Assembly (NCBI GenBank): GCA_958295665.1
Contig: OY282558.1
Location: forward strand, 353,381,034-353,445,033
DNA: 64,000 nucleotides
Reading direction: 5' to 3'
Source: Tipula vernalis
Taxonomy: Eukaryota > Arthropoda > Insecta > Diptera > Tipulidae
This document shows, in pieces, positions 1 to 11,553 of the stretch (positions within the stretch are counted from its first letter, which is position 1; the number at the start of each line of letters is the position of its first letter). The notes under the pieces are model-generated. The model was given only the letters and a program-made list of their open reading frames with translations. It did no database searches and was not told the origin of the DNA. Position numbers and translations under genes: made by a program.

Positions 1-791
1 TTATTCCATACTTTATAAGTCAACTTTAACTTTATTGCTGTGCAATACCACCCATTGGAGTCAACGAAGGTATGAAGATTATTTTTTACAAATAAAATTA
101 TATTGACTCTAAAATATTTCTAAACTTTTACAGATTTAACAACGCTTATATTTTGCCGAGAGTGCCGCATCATCGTGTAGCCAACAAACTTAACTTTATT
201 CCATACTTTATAAGTCAACTTTAACTTTATTGCTGTGCAATACCACCCATTGGAGTCAACGAAGGTATGAAGATTATTTTTTACAAATAAAATTATATTG
301 ACTCTAAAATATTTCTAAACTTTTACAGATTTAACAACGCTTATATTTTGCCGAGAGTGCCGCATCATCGTGTAGCCAACAAACTTAACTTTATTCCATA
401 CTTTATAAGTCAACTTTAACTTTATTGCTGTGCAATACCACCCATTGGAGTCAACGAAGGTATGAAGATTATTTTTTACAAATAAAATTATATTGACTCT
501 AAAATATTTCTAAACTTTTACAGATTTAACAACGCTTATGTTTTGCCGAGAGTGCCGCATCATCGTGTAGCCAACAAACTTAACTTTATTCCATACTTTA
601 TAAGTCAACTTTAACTCTATTGCTGTGCAATACCACCCATTGGAGTCAACGAAGGTATGAAGATTATTTTTTACAAATAAAATTATATTGACTCTAAAAT
701 ATTTCTAAACTTTTACAGATTTAACAACGCTTATATTTTGCCGAGAGTGCCGCATCATCGTGCAGCCAACAAACTTAACTTTATTCCATAC
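1..791. repeat. 195-bp tandem array, four full units plus 11 bp
   Basis: Units begin at 1, 196, 391, 586 and 781, a constant 195-bp period. They are nearly identical: the differences I see are single bases, such as T/C near 616, A/G near 540 and T/C near 763. The array runs off the left edge, so the true copy number is unknown. Each unit carries an intron-like segment (70-133, 265-328, 460-523, 655-718), with a GTATGA donor, a TTTTACAG acceptor and 64-nt length. A reading frame stays open across that junction for about 50 codons. The spliced unit would be 131 nt, not a multiple of three, so the units cannot form one continuous coding repeat. Confidence 0.95.
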
Positions 792-921
792 CTTCCTTAT
801 TTTAGTTATTAATATTTAATTTGATTAGTCAATTTTATCTTGGATTTATTTAGTTATTTTGAATACTTATACAAATAATTTTACATTTGGTACTCAATTT
901 TAATCTGTTGTCATTTACAAA

Positions 922-3384
922 ATGTATTCATGCTTTTTATGCTCTAAAAGTTTTTGTGGTGTTGACATATTATTCATTCATTTAAAAAATTATCATATGC
1001 TAAATAATGAAGACAATTTTAAATGTGTTCAAGATAACTGCCTGAATTCATTTTCGAAAATGAATTCTTATAAAAGACATTTGAAAAATTCACACCCAAT
1101 TTCTGGTATAAAAACAAATTCTAATATTGTGACCGACAGTTCTTCTCGTATGAGACCCGTATCAATTTTGAATTCTTCCAAATCAATCGAACAAAACTTG
1201 TTAATGCCAAAATTAAATCTATCATTCAATACAGTAAACCAGATTTTTAAATCGGAGGACATTTTTAAAACAGCGAAGCAACTGATATCTTTGAAAGCTC
1301 TCGAATTCTATTGTAAGCAATCTGGTTGCAGTCATTTAACCAATACCGCTATTGAAAACTTAATCTTAGATTTTACTCAAATTATATTAAACACAGTAAT
1401 CTCTGAAATTAAAAAAAATATTTTACCTGCAGTTTCAACTGAAAGAGAATCGATTGAAACATTTTTAAATTTTTGTGCTGACCCATTTCAAAATATTAAA
1501 TCTGAATATATGTTATTAAAAACTTTAACGGATGTTGAAATGTATTCTCCGGTGTCTAAATTTATAGTCAACTCTAGGATTAAAGAAGCAATTAACAAGG
1601 GTGAACCATGTTTTAAGAATCAATTAGATATCGGAGTTCTAATGCCCATAGAATTTCAAATCAAAAAATTTTTTGAAATTCCCCATATGTTGAAATCGAC
1701 TTTAGCAAACCAAGAGCTTTTAAACAGCAATTTAGATGATATTTCAAACTTTGTTCAGGGAAAACTATGGCGAAAAAAGATATTAGAATTTGAAAATAAA
1801 ACTGTAATACCATATTTTCTGTATTACGACGATTTTGAACCTGGTGATGCTTTAGGTAGTTCTGCTGGGAATCAATCCATTGCCGCGTTCTATTACAGTT
1901 TTCCTTCAATTCCATTTTATAATTCTTCACTCGAAAATATTTTTGTAAGCATGTTTTTAAAATCGAAAGTCCTTAAACAACATGGCAATACAAAATGTTT
2001 GTACGCACTGGTTGAAATATTAAAGAAACTCGAAACAGTAGGAATTAAAATTGATATGGATGGGGAAGAAGTCACAGTTTATTTTGTATTAGGCTTAGTG
2101 GTAGGCGACAATTTAGGCCTTAATTCAATTTTGGGGTTTGCGAGATCTTTTAGTCATAAATACTTTTGTAGATTATGTAAAATAAACAAAGACGATTTAA
2201 ATCAATTTCATAATGAAGAACAGGTCCAGTTAAGAAATCGGTTCAACTACAATGATGATCTACAGCAAGATAAATACACGGAAACTGGAATTAAGGAGGA
2301 TTCAATTTTAAATCATATTTCCAATTTTCACGTCACTGATAATAAGTGTGTTGATGTTATGCATGACGTGTTTGAGGGTGTTATATTATACGGTATTTTA
2401 CCTGCATTAAACTATTTTATTTTTGAAAAAGGTTTTTTCACTATCAACATTCTTAATTCTTCCATTCAATATTTTAATTATGGAAGTGACGATTCAAATC
2501 GAGTACCAATTTTAAAAGAAATTAATTTAAAAAAAAATAAATTGAAATTGTCCGCAAGGCAATCAGTAAATTTGTTAAACTACATTACATGTTGGCTTGG
2601 CAATCTAATACCTCGGGATGACCAAAAGTGGAAATATATTTGCGTATTGCATGATATGGTGGAATTGATGCTCCTACATTTCTATAAACAAACTCACATA
2701 GACAAATTAAAAAAAATTATTGCATTACACAATAAACTATATATTGATATTTTCGATGAAAAATTGAAACCCAAACACCACATGTTAATTCATTATCCAA
2801 CAATAATTGAAATGGCAGGACCATTAAGGTTGTTTTGGTGCATGCGCTTTGAATCAAAACATCGTGAAATAAAGCATTACACTAATATAAATTTTTCTAG
2901 AGTTAACTTACCACTCTCCATTGCTAAAAAATGTAACATTAAATTTACATATTCAATTTTAATTAACAAAAATAATAGAAATAGTTATAACATTATTAAA
3001 TTTCAAAATGACAGTAAGATTAATGACCTCAACATTTATTGGAAACCTGATCAAATTGAAAAATACCAAAACATGCAGTCAGTTCTTCATATATCATATA
3101 GAAATACAGAATTTAAAATTAATCAATACTTTTTTGTTGAAAACGACATTATGTTTGAAAAAAAATTATTTAAAATAATAAATATTTTGGTCGAAAAAAA
3201 CATATTAATTGTAATTGGACAACATATTCATACAATTAAATTTGATAATCATTTCAAAATTTATTTTATTGGAAAACCATTATTGAAATACGAATTTTTT
3301 GATTTAAGTAACGTTAGATTAAGATTAACAACAGTGCGACGAACGCAACATGGCAAATTATATGCAAAATTTCCTTTATTGTAA
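922..3384 (+). CDS. CMC (CACTA/EnSpm-like, Tnp2-type) transposase with two N-terminal C2H2 zinc fingers
   Basis: An open frame of 820 codons with no internal stop. Residues 4-25 and 35-58 form two C2H2-type fingers (C4, C7, H20, H25; C35, C40, H53, H58) that probably bind transposon ends. The central and C-terminal parts resemble Tnp2-type transposases of the CMC superfamily. I see an acidic YYDDFEPGD block at about 302-310, a DVMHDVFEGV block beginning at D478, and an FESKHREIKH block with E644. These are the best candidates for the catalytic D, D and E, but the assignment is by eye. In this family the enzyme cuts and moves the DNA element. The start is the first ATG and begins the first finger. 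The long clean frame among decayed elements suggests a recent arrival or a domesticated copy. The tandem array lies just upstream and a likely right transposon end lies at 4668. No left terminal repeat was found. Confidence 0.75.
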   Translation: MYSCFLCSKSFCGVDILFIHLKNYHMLNNEDNFKCVQDNCLNSFSKMNSYKRHLKNSHPISGIKTNSNIVTDSSSRMRPVSILNSSKSIEQNLLMPKLNLSFNTVNQIFKSEDIFKTAKQLISLKALEFYCKQSGCSHLTNTAIENLILDFTQIILNTVISEIKKNILPAVSTERESIETFLNFCADPFQNIKSEYMLLKTLTDVEMYSPVSKFIVNSRIKEAINKGEPCFKNQLDIGVLMPIEFQIKKFFEIPHMLKSTLANQELLNSNLDDISNFVQGKLWRKKILEFENKTVIPYFLYYDDFEPGDALGSSAGNQSIAAFYYSFPSIPFYNSSLENIFVSMFLKSKVLKQHGNTKCLYALVEILKKLETVGIKIDMDGEEVTVYFVLGLVVGDNLGLNSILGFARSFSHKYFCRLCKINKDDLNQFHNEEQVQLRNRFNYNDDLQQDKYTETGIKEDSILNHISNFHVTDNKCVDVMHDVFEGVILYGILPALNYFIFEKGFFTINILNSSIQYFNYGSDDSNRVPILKEINLKKNKLKLSARQSVNLLNYITCWLGNLIPRDDQKWKYICVLHDMVELMLLHFYKQTHIDKLKKIIALHNKLYIDIFDEKLKPKHHMLIHYPTIIEMAGPLRLFWCMRFESKHREIKHYTNINFSRVNLPLSIAKKCNIKFTYSILINKNNRNSYNIIKFQNDSKINDLNIYWKPDQIEKYQNMQSVLHISYRNTEFKINQYFFVENDIMFEKKLFKIINILVEKNILIVIGQHIHTIKFDNHFKIYFIGKPLLKYEFFDLSNVRLRLTTVRRTQHGKLYAKFPLL

Positions 3385-4668
3385 TATGTATTTTTATTTT
3401 TTAGAAAATTGAATTTAATTAGAATTAATTAATATAAGTTAATTTTGTATCACAATAAATAAAACTAATGATAGTTATGAGTTAATTAAACGTATGAAAT
3501 ATAATTTTATTGAAACAAAATTTAATAAATAATTATGTAAACGTTTTTGTTAATTTAAATATAATTAAAAATGTATATTTGGTTAATTATGTACCTATAC
3601 TTGCGAATTTCATTTTTTATATAACAATAAATAAAAATTAATAATAATTAAAAAACGTTAGCTATAAGTAAATACATATGTTAAAAGTTCTATATTAATC
3701 ATTTATAATATAAAATAATAATTTTGTTTAAATTACGAATTTTAATTAATATACCTACATATGTATGTATAATAAAAATAAATAAAAACAAATTAATATA
3801 AATTAATTATGTATTTCATTTAGGAGTATGTACATATGTATATATACTTGTTTTAAGAGCATTAGTTTTGGAAAATACTATGGAGATTATTACACGTTAG
3901 TCTCGCAATGAGAATTACCAAATACTATATTCATCCCTTTTCTTCTTAATGCAAAGCTGGGTAAATGTAAGAATCAAGAAGAGTATGCTCAAATGGCCAT
4001 AAAAATCGTTGTTGCTTTTCTCAAATGAAGCTCTTCATCCTTAATAGAAGACTAGGAAATGTATCAATCAAGCATACATAAACATTTTTCTATCGTGTTA
4101 TTTTCTCAAAATAAACGTTACATACTTAATTTTGTTCTGATTTTATGAATATTTTGTATCGACCTGAGTATAACTATACTTCGTTGAATATTAAATATAA
4201 CAGTATCAAGAAATTATGTGATGAAACCAGAATATTGTTGATGAATATGTGCTTACTATGAATACAACTATACTTGACTTGAGATTAAATAGCAAAAACC
4301 TTTATAGTTTTATCACACATATTCTTGTATTTAGAACATTTTTGGAAAATTTATTCTTGAAATATATTAAAAATTCTCAAAGTGAGTCTAAATTTAAAAA
4401 TGGTTAACAATTTTTTAGACAATACATAAATCAAATTAAGAATAAATTACAGAAATTTAGAATTTGAACGAGGAATTAAGAAACTGGATTTACTTAAATC
4501 ATAACTTATGTTCTTAATATCAGAATCTAAAAAATTAACAACTTTTTTTGGCTATATTCTCAAATTTAGAATAATTTGAGAGTAACTATTCTTAGCGCAT
4601 ATTACAGCAACTTTTTTTCTCGAATATGTACCTATAATGCTCAAATGAAGCAATCTTTTTTTTCAGTG
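3385..4668 (+). mobile_element. Probable right flank and terminus of the CMC element
   Basis: This is AT-rich DNA without a gene, following the transposase stop. On the minus strand, 4668-4655 reads CACTGAAAAAAAAG, the CACT start expected of CMC terminal repeats. Subterminal copies of a CTCAAATGAAG-like word occur at about 4019 and 4639, with shorter CTCAAAT versions near 3989 and 4558. Such repeated subterminal motifs are typical transposase binding sites in this superfamily. The matching left end is not visible and may lie beyond the window or be lost. Confidence 0.4.
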
Positions 4669-5533
4669 TAAGACTAAATAAAAAAATTATTGTGGCCAGA
4701 GGAGTGTCAGTGTTGTGTCACTCAGTTTACAGTAAATTATCCTTGTAGTTTGAAGGATTTTGGATAAGGTGTGGTTTTGGTTAGAACTGAAGGTAAAAAT
4801 GATGATTTATGATTGCGAGTTTAGTAATTTACCGCACACGTAAGTGCAACATTAAAACAGCAATGGCGATATGTAAAATATCATAAAATTTCAAAACAAA
4901 TCAAATTTTACAGGTTTTAGCCAATATATTATCTCACCTAGAAACATACGATTTGAAAAAAGCATCACAAACTTGTAAATCATGGTATTAAGCGTCATGC
5001 GCCCAAAATAACCGAATTACAAATAACTTCTTGTAACCGCCTACGAATTACCCAACTTTTTGAAATGTTTAACTACTTACCTATTTTGAAAGTGTTGCGG
5101 CTTTTTTTGTAAACACAGACGAATTAGAAATCAAACGACTAGAATTATGCGAAATTTGGGCCAAGTTGAGGAGTTGGAAATAAGTTCGTTTGAGAAAGAT
5201 TTCAAAAGTGCCGAAATTATACTAAATTACAGTACAAATTTAAAAAATTTGGCAACCCAAATTTTAGTTTCATGCTGTGTGAATGTCTAGAGAGTTTAGT
5301 CGTTCACACGATCGATTGGTATCAGAATAGTACATTTTTTGAGCACTCAACCAAATTGAATTTGTATGAGATTAATAATAAATACATACTATAATGTAAA
5401 GTTTACGGAGCTTTGTAAAACATATAAAAAGCTAGATAGATTAATACTGAACGGGTGCCATCAGCAAATGGCAGATATTTCCAAATATATGAACGACTTG
5501 ACGGTAATTTACTTGAGTAGTGTAACCGCTAGT

Positions 5534-5542
5534 AATTTAAAG
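5534..5542. repeat. 9-bp target-site duplication of the LINE insertion (partner at 6169-6177)
   Basis: AATTTAAAG occurs directly left of the poly-T run and again directly right of the LINE 5' end. The host pseudogene reading frame is continuous if one copy and the insert are removed, which confirms the borders. Confidence 0.88.
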
Positions 5543-6168
5543 TTTTTTTTTTTTTTTTTAAAGGGTGGGTGTATGCAGCCCAGAGCACTGCAACCATTGA
5601 GGCCTATTGTGCATCCCTAGAGATTCCTACGTGAACTGTAGATCTATATCCTTGATAAACGCCACTACCTGATGCATATCCAGTGGGTCGGCGTTAGGCC
5701 ACTGAATTATATACGCATTGAGGAACTTTAATCGTTTTAGGATGATAGCATCGCATGTGAATAGTAAGTGTTCCGATATCTCCTTACCGCAGTCGCAGAA
5801 TCTGCACTGATCCGTAAGGGAGCTTCCCATTTTATGTAGATGGCTGTTAAAAGGGCCGTGCCCTGTTAAAAACCAGGTAAGGGATCTTAGGGATTGGCGG
5901 TCCATCCTCGGTGCCTCTCTCAGACGCATAATATTATAACTGAATAATTTCTTGGCCGGTCTCATCCCACTGGAGGACTCCCAGACTAATTTCCTATAGT
6001 TCTGCTGCCAGTCCCTTATACCATCTTCCAAATGGGTTTTGGAAAAAGCAATACTAGGACTGGGACCCTGGAAATCTCGGCTTGCTGCCATTTTTGCACA
6101 TCGGTCTGCTGCCTCATTTCCTCTAATGGTGGAGTGGCCAGGAGACCACAAAAGGGTGGCTTTATTTA
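5543..6168 (-). mobile_element. 5'-truncated LINE (R1/LOA/Jockey group), RNase H and C-terminal region
   Basis: On the minus strand this holds 174 open codons (6151-5627) that begin inside an RNase H domain (WSPGHSTIRGNEAADRCAK). The LTGHGPFNSHLHK segment follows, then a C-terminal CxxC...H...C motif (CRFCDCGKEISEHLLFTC) typical of ORF2 tails in these clades. The 3' untranslated part ends in a poly-A tail, seen as the T run 5543-5559 on the plus strand. Endonuclease and reverse transcriptase are absent, so this is a classic 5'-truncated dead-on-arrival copy. It sits antisense in the F-box pseudogene and has a 9-bp target duplication. Confidence 0.88.
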
Positions 6169-6656
6169 AATTTAAAGCATTTAGGATGTTTAATTAAATT
6201 GAAGGTGACAAATAAATTATTCACATTTTAATGAACAAACAGAAGTTGAAGTTAAGTTTAAACTGAACATATAAACCAACCAATGATCAACTAATCGAGT
6301 TATTTCTACTAAAACCAAAAAATATAACCAGCCTAACAGTCGACATTATAAGCAAAATCGAATTAAAGTACTGTATAAAAATGGTGTTACTTGATTTATT
6401 ATTTACGGAATTTACGGAAATCAATCCGGAAGAGATACAACGTGATCCAGAATGGAATGTTACCAAGTTAGTCGAACTTGAAGAATTAGATTTAAACATA
6501 TTTGTGCCAGGGTTGACGCCAGACTTAATAGCAAAACTGTCAAAATTAAAAAGCAGCCACCTTCCATATGCGCGATCAAAAAAAATAAAGCAAAACCGTG
6601 ATCTTTTTTATAAAACAACCAGCAATATGGTGCCAACAAACATTTTATCGTTCTAA

Positions 6657-7065
6657 AGAAATTTAACACAAGCGAAAATTGTAAAAGATACATTGCCCAA
6701 AAAAACGTAACATATATTAAAACCGTTATTGAAAAACGAAGTTTTTTTGCTTGTCACCATTGATTCAATAATTGCGTCTATATTAGCTCGGCCAACAAGT
6801 AACTAGATTAACTTTTTCCGTTAAGTTTGTAAATTATTGAGCTAGTTTGGAATAATCTTAATGGCTTAGAACCAATGTCGACAAAAAATATTGAATAGCG
6901 GGCATTTTACGTAAATTAAACAAAACCGTTTTGCGTATGAAATATCGTACAGAAACAAATTTTTCGTTTCCGTTAGCAACAATTTTCTTGGTCCAATATC
7001 ACATTTCTCGACGTCTTCAAAGTCCCCGAGTCCAAAAAAACAACGCGCAGGACGTCTGAATCTCG
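6657..7065. other. Intergenic, no gene seen
   Basis: AT-rich sequence after the F-box pseudogene. I see no reading frame, repeat or RNA gene that I can support. Confidence 0.6.
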
Positions 7066-7640
7066 GGACATCTGGATGACTGGCTGGATTGCAGGTCGAG
7101 CTAAGGTTGAGTTTAGGTGGAACTAGGGCTGAGTTGAGATTGAGCTGGAGTTGAATTAGGATTGAGTTGGTAGTTAGCTTGAGTTATTTAAAGTTGAGTT
7201 TATGTACGAATGTAGTTTTTTGAGACGCGTTGATTTGAGGATTGAGCTTGGCGTTACGTCTGATTGATGTTGCGTTAAGTTGATGTTGAGTTTTGTGTCG
7301 AGTTAGAAGTAAAGTTAGGATTGGGTTGAGTTCATAAACAATTGCAGTTTTCGGACCGGCGAGGTTAGTGGGGAGTCAAGTTGAAATTCTATTTAGTTAT
7401 TTGGAGGGAGTTGTGGGTTGAGTTGAACGTTAGTTTCAGTTCAGTTCATGGATGCATGAATTTTTTCTGAGTAGTTTGAGTCGTGGTTGGCCGATGGAGT
7501 TCAGTTGGGGATGAATTTGAAGTTCAGTCGGAGGTTGCGGTGGAGGTAAGATTAGAGTTGGGTTGGATGAGTTGGTCGGGTTGAGTTGAGGTCGCGTTAG
7601 GGTATGATTGTAATTAAGTTGGATTTGAGTGAAAGGTTCG
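7066..7640 (+). repeat. Degenerate G/T-rich GAGTTG-type low-complexity tract
   Basis: The plus strand is rich in variants of GAGTTG, GGTTGAG and GAGTTT and very poor in C, giving strong strand asymmetry over about 570 bp. There is no strict period and no protein similarity. It looks like an old, slipped and mutated short repeat. Confidence 0.7.
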
Positions 7641-10072
7641 GTTGGTGGGTTTTTTGATAGTGACGAGCCAATCTCTCAGATTGAATTTATTTAGTAAGTG
7701 TAGAACTACAGTTTTCCACATATTCGATCATTTTGGAAATTTTGAAAATTTGTCTTCAGAGCCCAACCCTAAATTATATAATAACACATTGGAAAGCCTA
7801 ATGCTTCTTGTTGGTCTTCCGTTCAAATCTCAAAATGTAGACCATGATTTTACGAATTTTGAACAAATAGAACGTTTTACTAGGTAGTATGTTACAATGT
7901 CAGCGTCATTTTTGCCTTTCTTCAAAGCCCATATCTTAAGGAGTTATTGAGAATTTATTAGATCCGGTAGCTTTTTTAAAGGATAATCTGATAATAAATA
8001 GTCCATCTGGATTTCTTATTGTTGTCTGTTTATCGGATGGTAACTTCTCAATTGTACGGCTCTCTGGATTCAAAATTGTTAAAAAGACGTCTGCTCCTGG
8101 AAGTATGCATGTATTAGTTGTTATAAAAAATTATGGATCTGCCTTATATGTAATTTGTTACATGGTTGTAATGTTATTGATTACATGACATGGTAATAAA
8201 ATTTAGTGTTTGTCTACACATGAGTATGGTGTTGCATTTGAGTTGGATGCTACACAGTACAGTGTTGAGGAAGCTTGATTTTGGTCACGATTAAAGATTA
8301 AAAGTCAGAATGCCATAGCGCTCGATATTGCAAAGCTCACCTAACAGATTTTATGAAATCATCGGCGGTGGTCCCGTAGTTGGGGATGTAACGAATTGAT
8401 GCAAAGCTTGCGCATTAGTCGTTTGACTGTTGTTGTTGCTTCCGTCAAGGATTCATTCAGAAAAAGATATGTTGATACTTTATTGGAACCTAATAGGAGG
8501 GGGTATTTCGGATAGTACTTCTTTCATGCACTTAGGAGTACTTTTTCAGGTCCGAAAGTACTTTATACATGAAAAAATGTGTTTTAAGTTTGTATAAAAA
8601 AGAAATCCTTGTGTTTAAGATTTTGTTGTGTTTTACCCATCCTTCGGCTTCGAATCACCCCACTCCTGTCTTAATAAAGGTTTAATGCGACAATTGAAAG
8701 GTTGAAATAAACTAAATAACATTTAACTCATTTCTTAATATTAAAATTGCTACCTGACGATTGCGAGATGGACCCAATACACCTAATTTTCCAAATAATT
8801 TTGCATTTTTCTTAAAAAAATATTCGAATAATTGTAAGAGGACGAATTCTTGAGTTAAGGTTTACAACTGCCGCAAAACCAAAAAGTTTCTAAATCCTTT
8901 CGAACAGTCTAAATATTCTTTATTTTCTTTATCACGGGAATTTAATTGACCCTTTGCGATATTATCACTAGAGTTTTTGACTTTCTCAAAACGGTTTTAT
9001 TTTTGTTCAACCGTTTCACTTTGAAGTACTGCTTATTTCGTTTAACGCATAGAATTAACCGAAGTGCTATCTCGATGGCGATAATCGTCGGAAAGTTTTG
9101 AAATTTTGAACGGGTCGATATTGGTTGTTATTGTTTCTAACATCGGCGATGTTGACAAAGATGTGGTCGATATCGATAGATAAACACGGATCACTGTTGA
9201 AAAGGTTTGTGTTTTTGGTTCGTGCTGTCGACACTTGTTGACACGTTAATTTGTTTTGTCACAGTTTTAGCAGGTTTTCGTTGTATCGCTATAAGGTCTT
9301 GATCTAGGGGAAAGCTGGAAAAATCGTTCAACTCGGGTGGTTTACCTTCGAACAAATTTACTTTTTAAGTGCTGGTTGCTGTACCTCGGAATAACGGTTG
9401 CTGCGGTTAAACAATTGCTTGCAATTTAGGTTTTCCCACTGGCTGTATTCTCCATTTTGATTTGATTTTGTTTCGAGATAACACCGTTTGTATTAAATAA
9501 ATTTAAGTTCCGATTAATGTCATTTGTTCGATGGATTATTAATTTAATCCTCATTTAACATGCTTATCCCGTTATATATTTTATCATTGGTTTCTGGAAT
9601 TTCCTCATACATCCAATTTCTAGATTTTCTCTTAATTGATCGACGTACAGATCTCTTAGTTCTTCAAAAAATTTATTTTGTGTTTCTGTTGTATCGTTTA
9701 TCAAGATATTATTTTGGGAAGCATGATTTTCTTCACGCAATTTTTCCCATTAGATTAATTCATACCAAAATGGATTTCCTTCAATATGGGCTTATAAGGC
9801 GCAATTCACCATTTCTGAAATTCAGATATCAAACGCTTTTATATTGTAAGCAGCAGATCGAACGATCGTGGTAGTCCTTTCGCTTCCAAATCTCAGGCGA
9901 AGATTAATAAATCAAATGCGTTATATCTCGTGTTCAATTACCATGTTGTAATCTTAATTGTTTCCATATTAATTTAAATTTAAGGTCAAAATGGATTTCC
10001 TCAATTGCACTTTATAGAATTCGCCGTTCACACGCTTTTCGATAGCTGGGAATTCCTTCCATTCGCCTATAT
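7641..10072. other. Intergenic, no gene seen
   Basis: Only short open stretches occur, none with recognisable protein content. Two diverged copies of a short sequence (around 9770-9800 and 9988-10020, both containing AAAATGGATTTCCT) suggest an old duplication about 220 bp apart. This part may belong to the same decayed retroelement as the gag scrap that follows. Confidence 0.5.
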
Positions 10073-10300
10073 TTAATGAAAATACTTTAATGTGTCTAAA
10101 GTACCTTGGTACCTTTTAAAATTCAAAGGAGTCAAAAAAGTTCTAATCCACCCAAAATATTGCGGGTGTATGTAGCAATATGTGATACCTTCCATTGCAT
10201 AAGCGGCACGATTATTTTGACATTTTCCGGTTGTGTGGCCTCTCCTTAAACAATTACTACATAAATCCTTGTCATTTACGAATTTTGTCTTGAACTGCAT
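10073..10300 (-). pseudogene. BEL/Pao-like gag fragment with CCHC zinc knuckle
   Basis: A 75-codon minus-strand frame contains CSNCLRRGHTTGKCQ, a CX2CX4HX4C nucleocapsid knuckle whose LRRGH core is usual in BEL/Pao Gag proteins. A His-rich downstream part (YCYIHPQY) resembles the HxxLLH that often follows. No protease or reverse transcriptase is recognisable beside it, and sequence on both sides is broken. The identification rests on this one motif; another retroelement gag is possible. Confidence 0.45.
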
Positions 10301-11417
10301 AGTTTTATTGTTTAGAAGATTTTGAGGGCCATATACTCACAATATATCTACCACATAAAGTAGAAAAATCACTTCCCGCCCGTAATTTCCCTAAGGGTTG
10401 TACAATATGTATACACCCTTTTAAAAATGAAACTTTTCAACGTCTATTTTAGGAAGAAGAACGTGTTATGAAACGTAAAAAATCGAAACGTTTTTCGAGT
10501 TTCCAATTAAATGCCCCAGAATGGCATTGAGATTCTGAGTAGCGTTAGTTTCACCATTGTTTCACCAATTGGTTCGTAAGCTGGATCTTGAAGTAACTGT
10601 TAGTTTGAGTTCAATGAAAGTTTGTGATCTACTTTGCAGAATTTCGAATCTACTTTTACTATCTTCGACTATGGAATCCCCGGTTATTTTTTTCTGCGAA
10701 ACGCCAAATTAAAAAGCATTTGATTTCGAGTTCGATTGCTTAATCACACTAGCCTTTCTAAAATTCAGCGAACAAATCGATTTGAGTACTTATAATATAG
10801 ATAAATTCTGCTTATCTGATTTAATGGAATATTCCCGGCTAAAAGTTTTAAATTATTTAAAATATTGGAATTCCATTCGTGGCAGCAAATTAAAAGAAAT
10901 AATCTTAATTTCAACAACAAACATCGAAATCGATTTTAAAAAATATTTATCAGGACAGCTCCATTTCCAGTTATCACATTGTATTGAACTTTTCATATTT
11001 TCATTATAATTTATTTGGCCCGCGAATATTGTGAAGTTGAACAGCGCTGAACCGATTAATGAAACACGTTCTTTGGTGTAATGATGTCGTCATGTCTACC
11101 TGCTATTAGTCGATTGACAAATTCTGTGAAATTAAATTCGTAATTAAAAAATGTAGAAATATAGAATCAATAATAGGTTGGTCCGTGCAGAAACTAATTT
11201 TAATTGAACACGCCACAAACTATCTATAGTAGAATTGGCACCCATCATTAAAAAACCGTAAACGTCATATTATATAATAGGAATCGCACTACCCTGTTCT
11301 ACAAATAGTTTTGTTTACAAAAACAATCAATTTTATTCGTCACATTCTGCTCACCGCTTTTACTGCTGCTAAAAAGGACACAAAACCTCTCTTACATCAA
11401 AGATATTTCTCTCTCTG
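10301..11417. other. Intergenic, upstream of F-box/LRR gene A
   Basis: No gene I can support. A 75-codon open stretch at 10782-11009 has Leu-rich spacing faintly like the neighbouring LRR family, but too little to call. Confidence 0.5.
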
Positions 11418-11426
11418 TATATATAG
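11418..11426 (+). promoter_or_regulatory. Candidate TATA box of F-box/LRR gene A
   Basis: TATATATAG lies 128 bp upstream of the gene A ATG. If used, transcription would start near 11450, leaving a 5' leader of about 100 nt. There is no transcript evidence. Confidence 0.35.
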
Positions 11427-11553
11427 GATACAGAATAAAATACTTCGTTGGCTGAAACAGTACGTTGTTATATTTCGAATCGTGAGTTAACTTTATACGG
11501 AGAAAAAATTCAAATAAATATTTTGGCGTCAATAATAATCAGTGTTACACAAA

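Larger units (their letters stand above)
4799..6656 (+). pseudogene. F-box/LRR family pseudogene, split by a LINE insertion
   Basis: Exon 1 (4799-4839) starts with ATG and encodes a short peptide ending in LPH, as in the intact genes. A 74-nt intron (4840-4913, GTAAGT...TTTTACAG) follows. Exon 2 opens with an F-box, ending in ASQTCKSWY and then a stop. Decayed LRR sequence follows, with several frame breaks. At 5366-5542 the frame ELCKTYKKLDRLILNGCHQQ matches the LRR block of gene A that contains QQLADICEYM. The LINE at 5543-6168 then interrupts it, and the host frame resumes directly after the target duplication (NLK before, HLGCLIKLK after). The end (6455-6570) carries the family signature LEELDLNIFVPGLTPDLI. 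Keeping the intron means it arose by DNA duplication. The stop in the F-box, the frameshifts and the insertion make a working protein very unlikely. Confidence 0.85.

Noticed and set aside
1..791. CRISPR array
   Set aside because: The units are 195 bp and identical throughout with no variable spacers, and the window is clearly eukaryotic.
9560..9874. 104-codon hydrophobic open frame as a membrane protein gene
   Set aside because: No recognisable domain, composition follows local AT content, and the opposite strand may be part of the decayed BEL-like element.
10782..11009. Another F-box/LRR family fragment
   Set aside because: Leucine spacing is vaguely LRR-like but neither the F-box nor the C-terminal signature is present; similarity is too weak.
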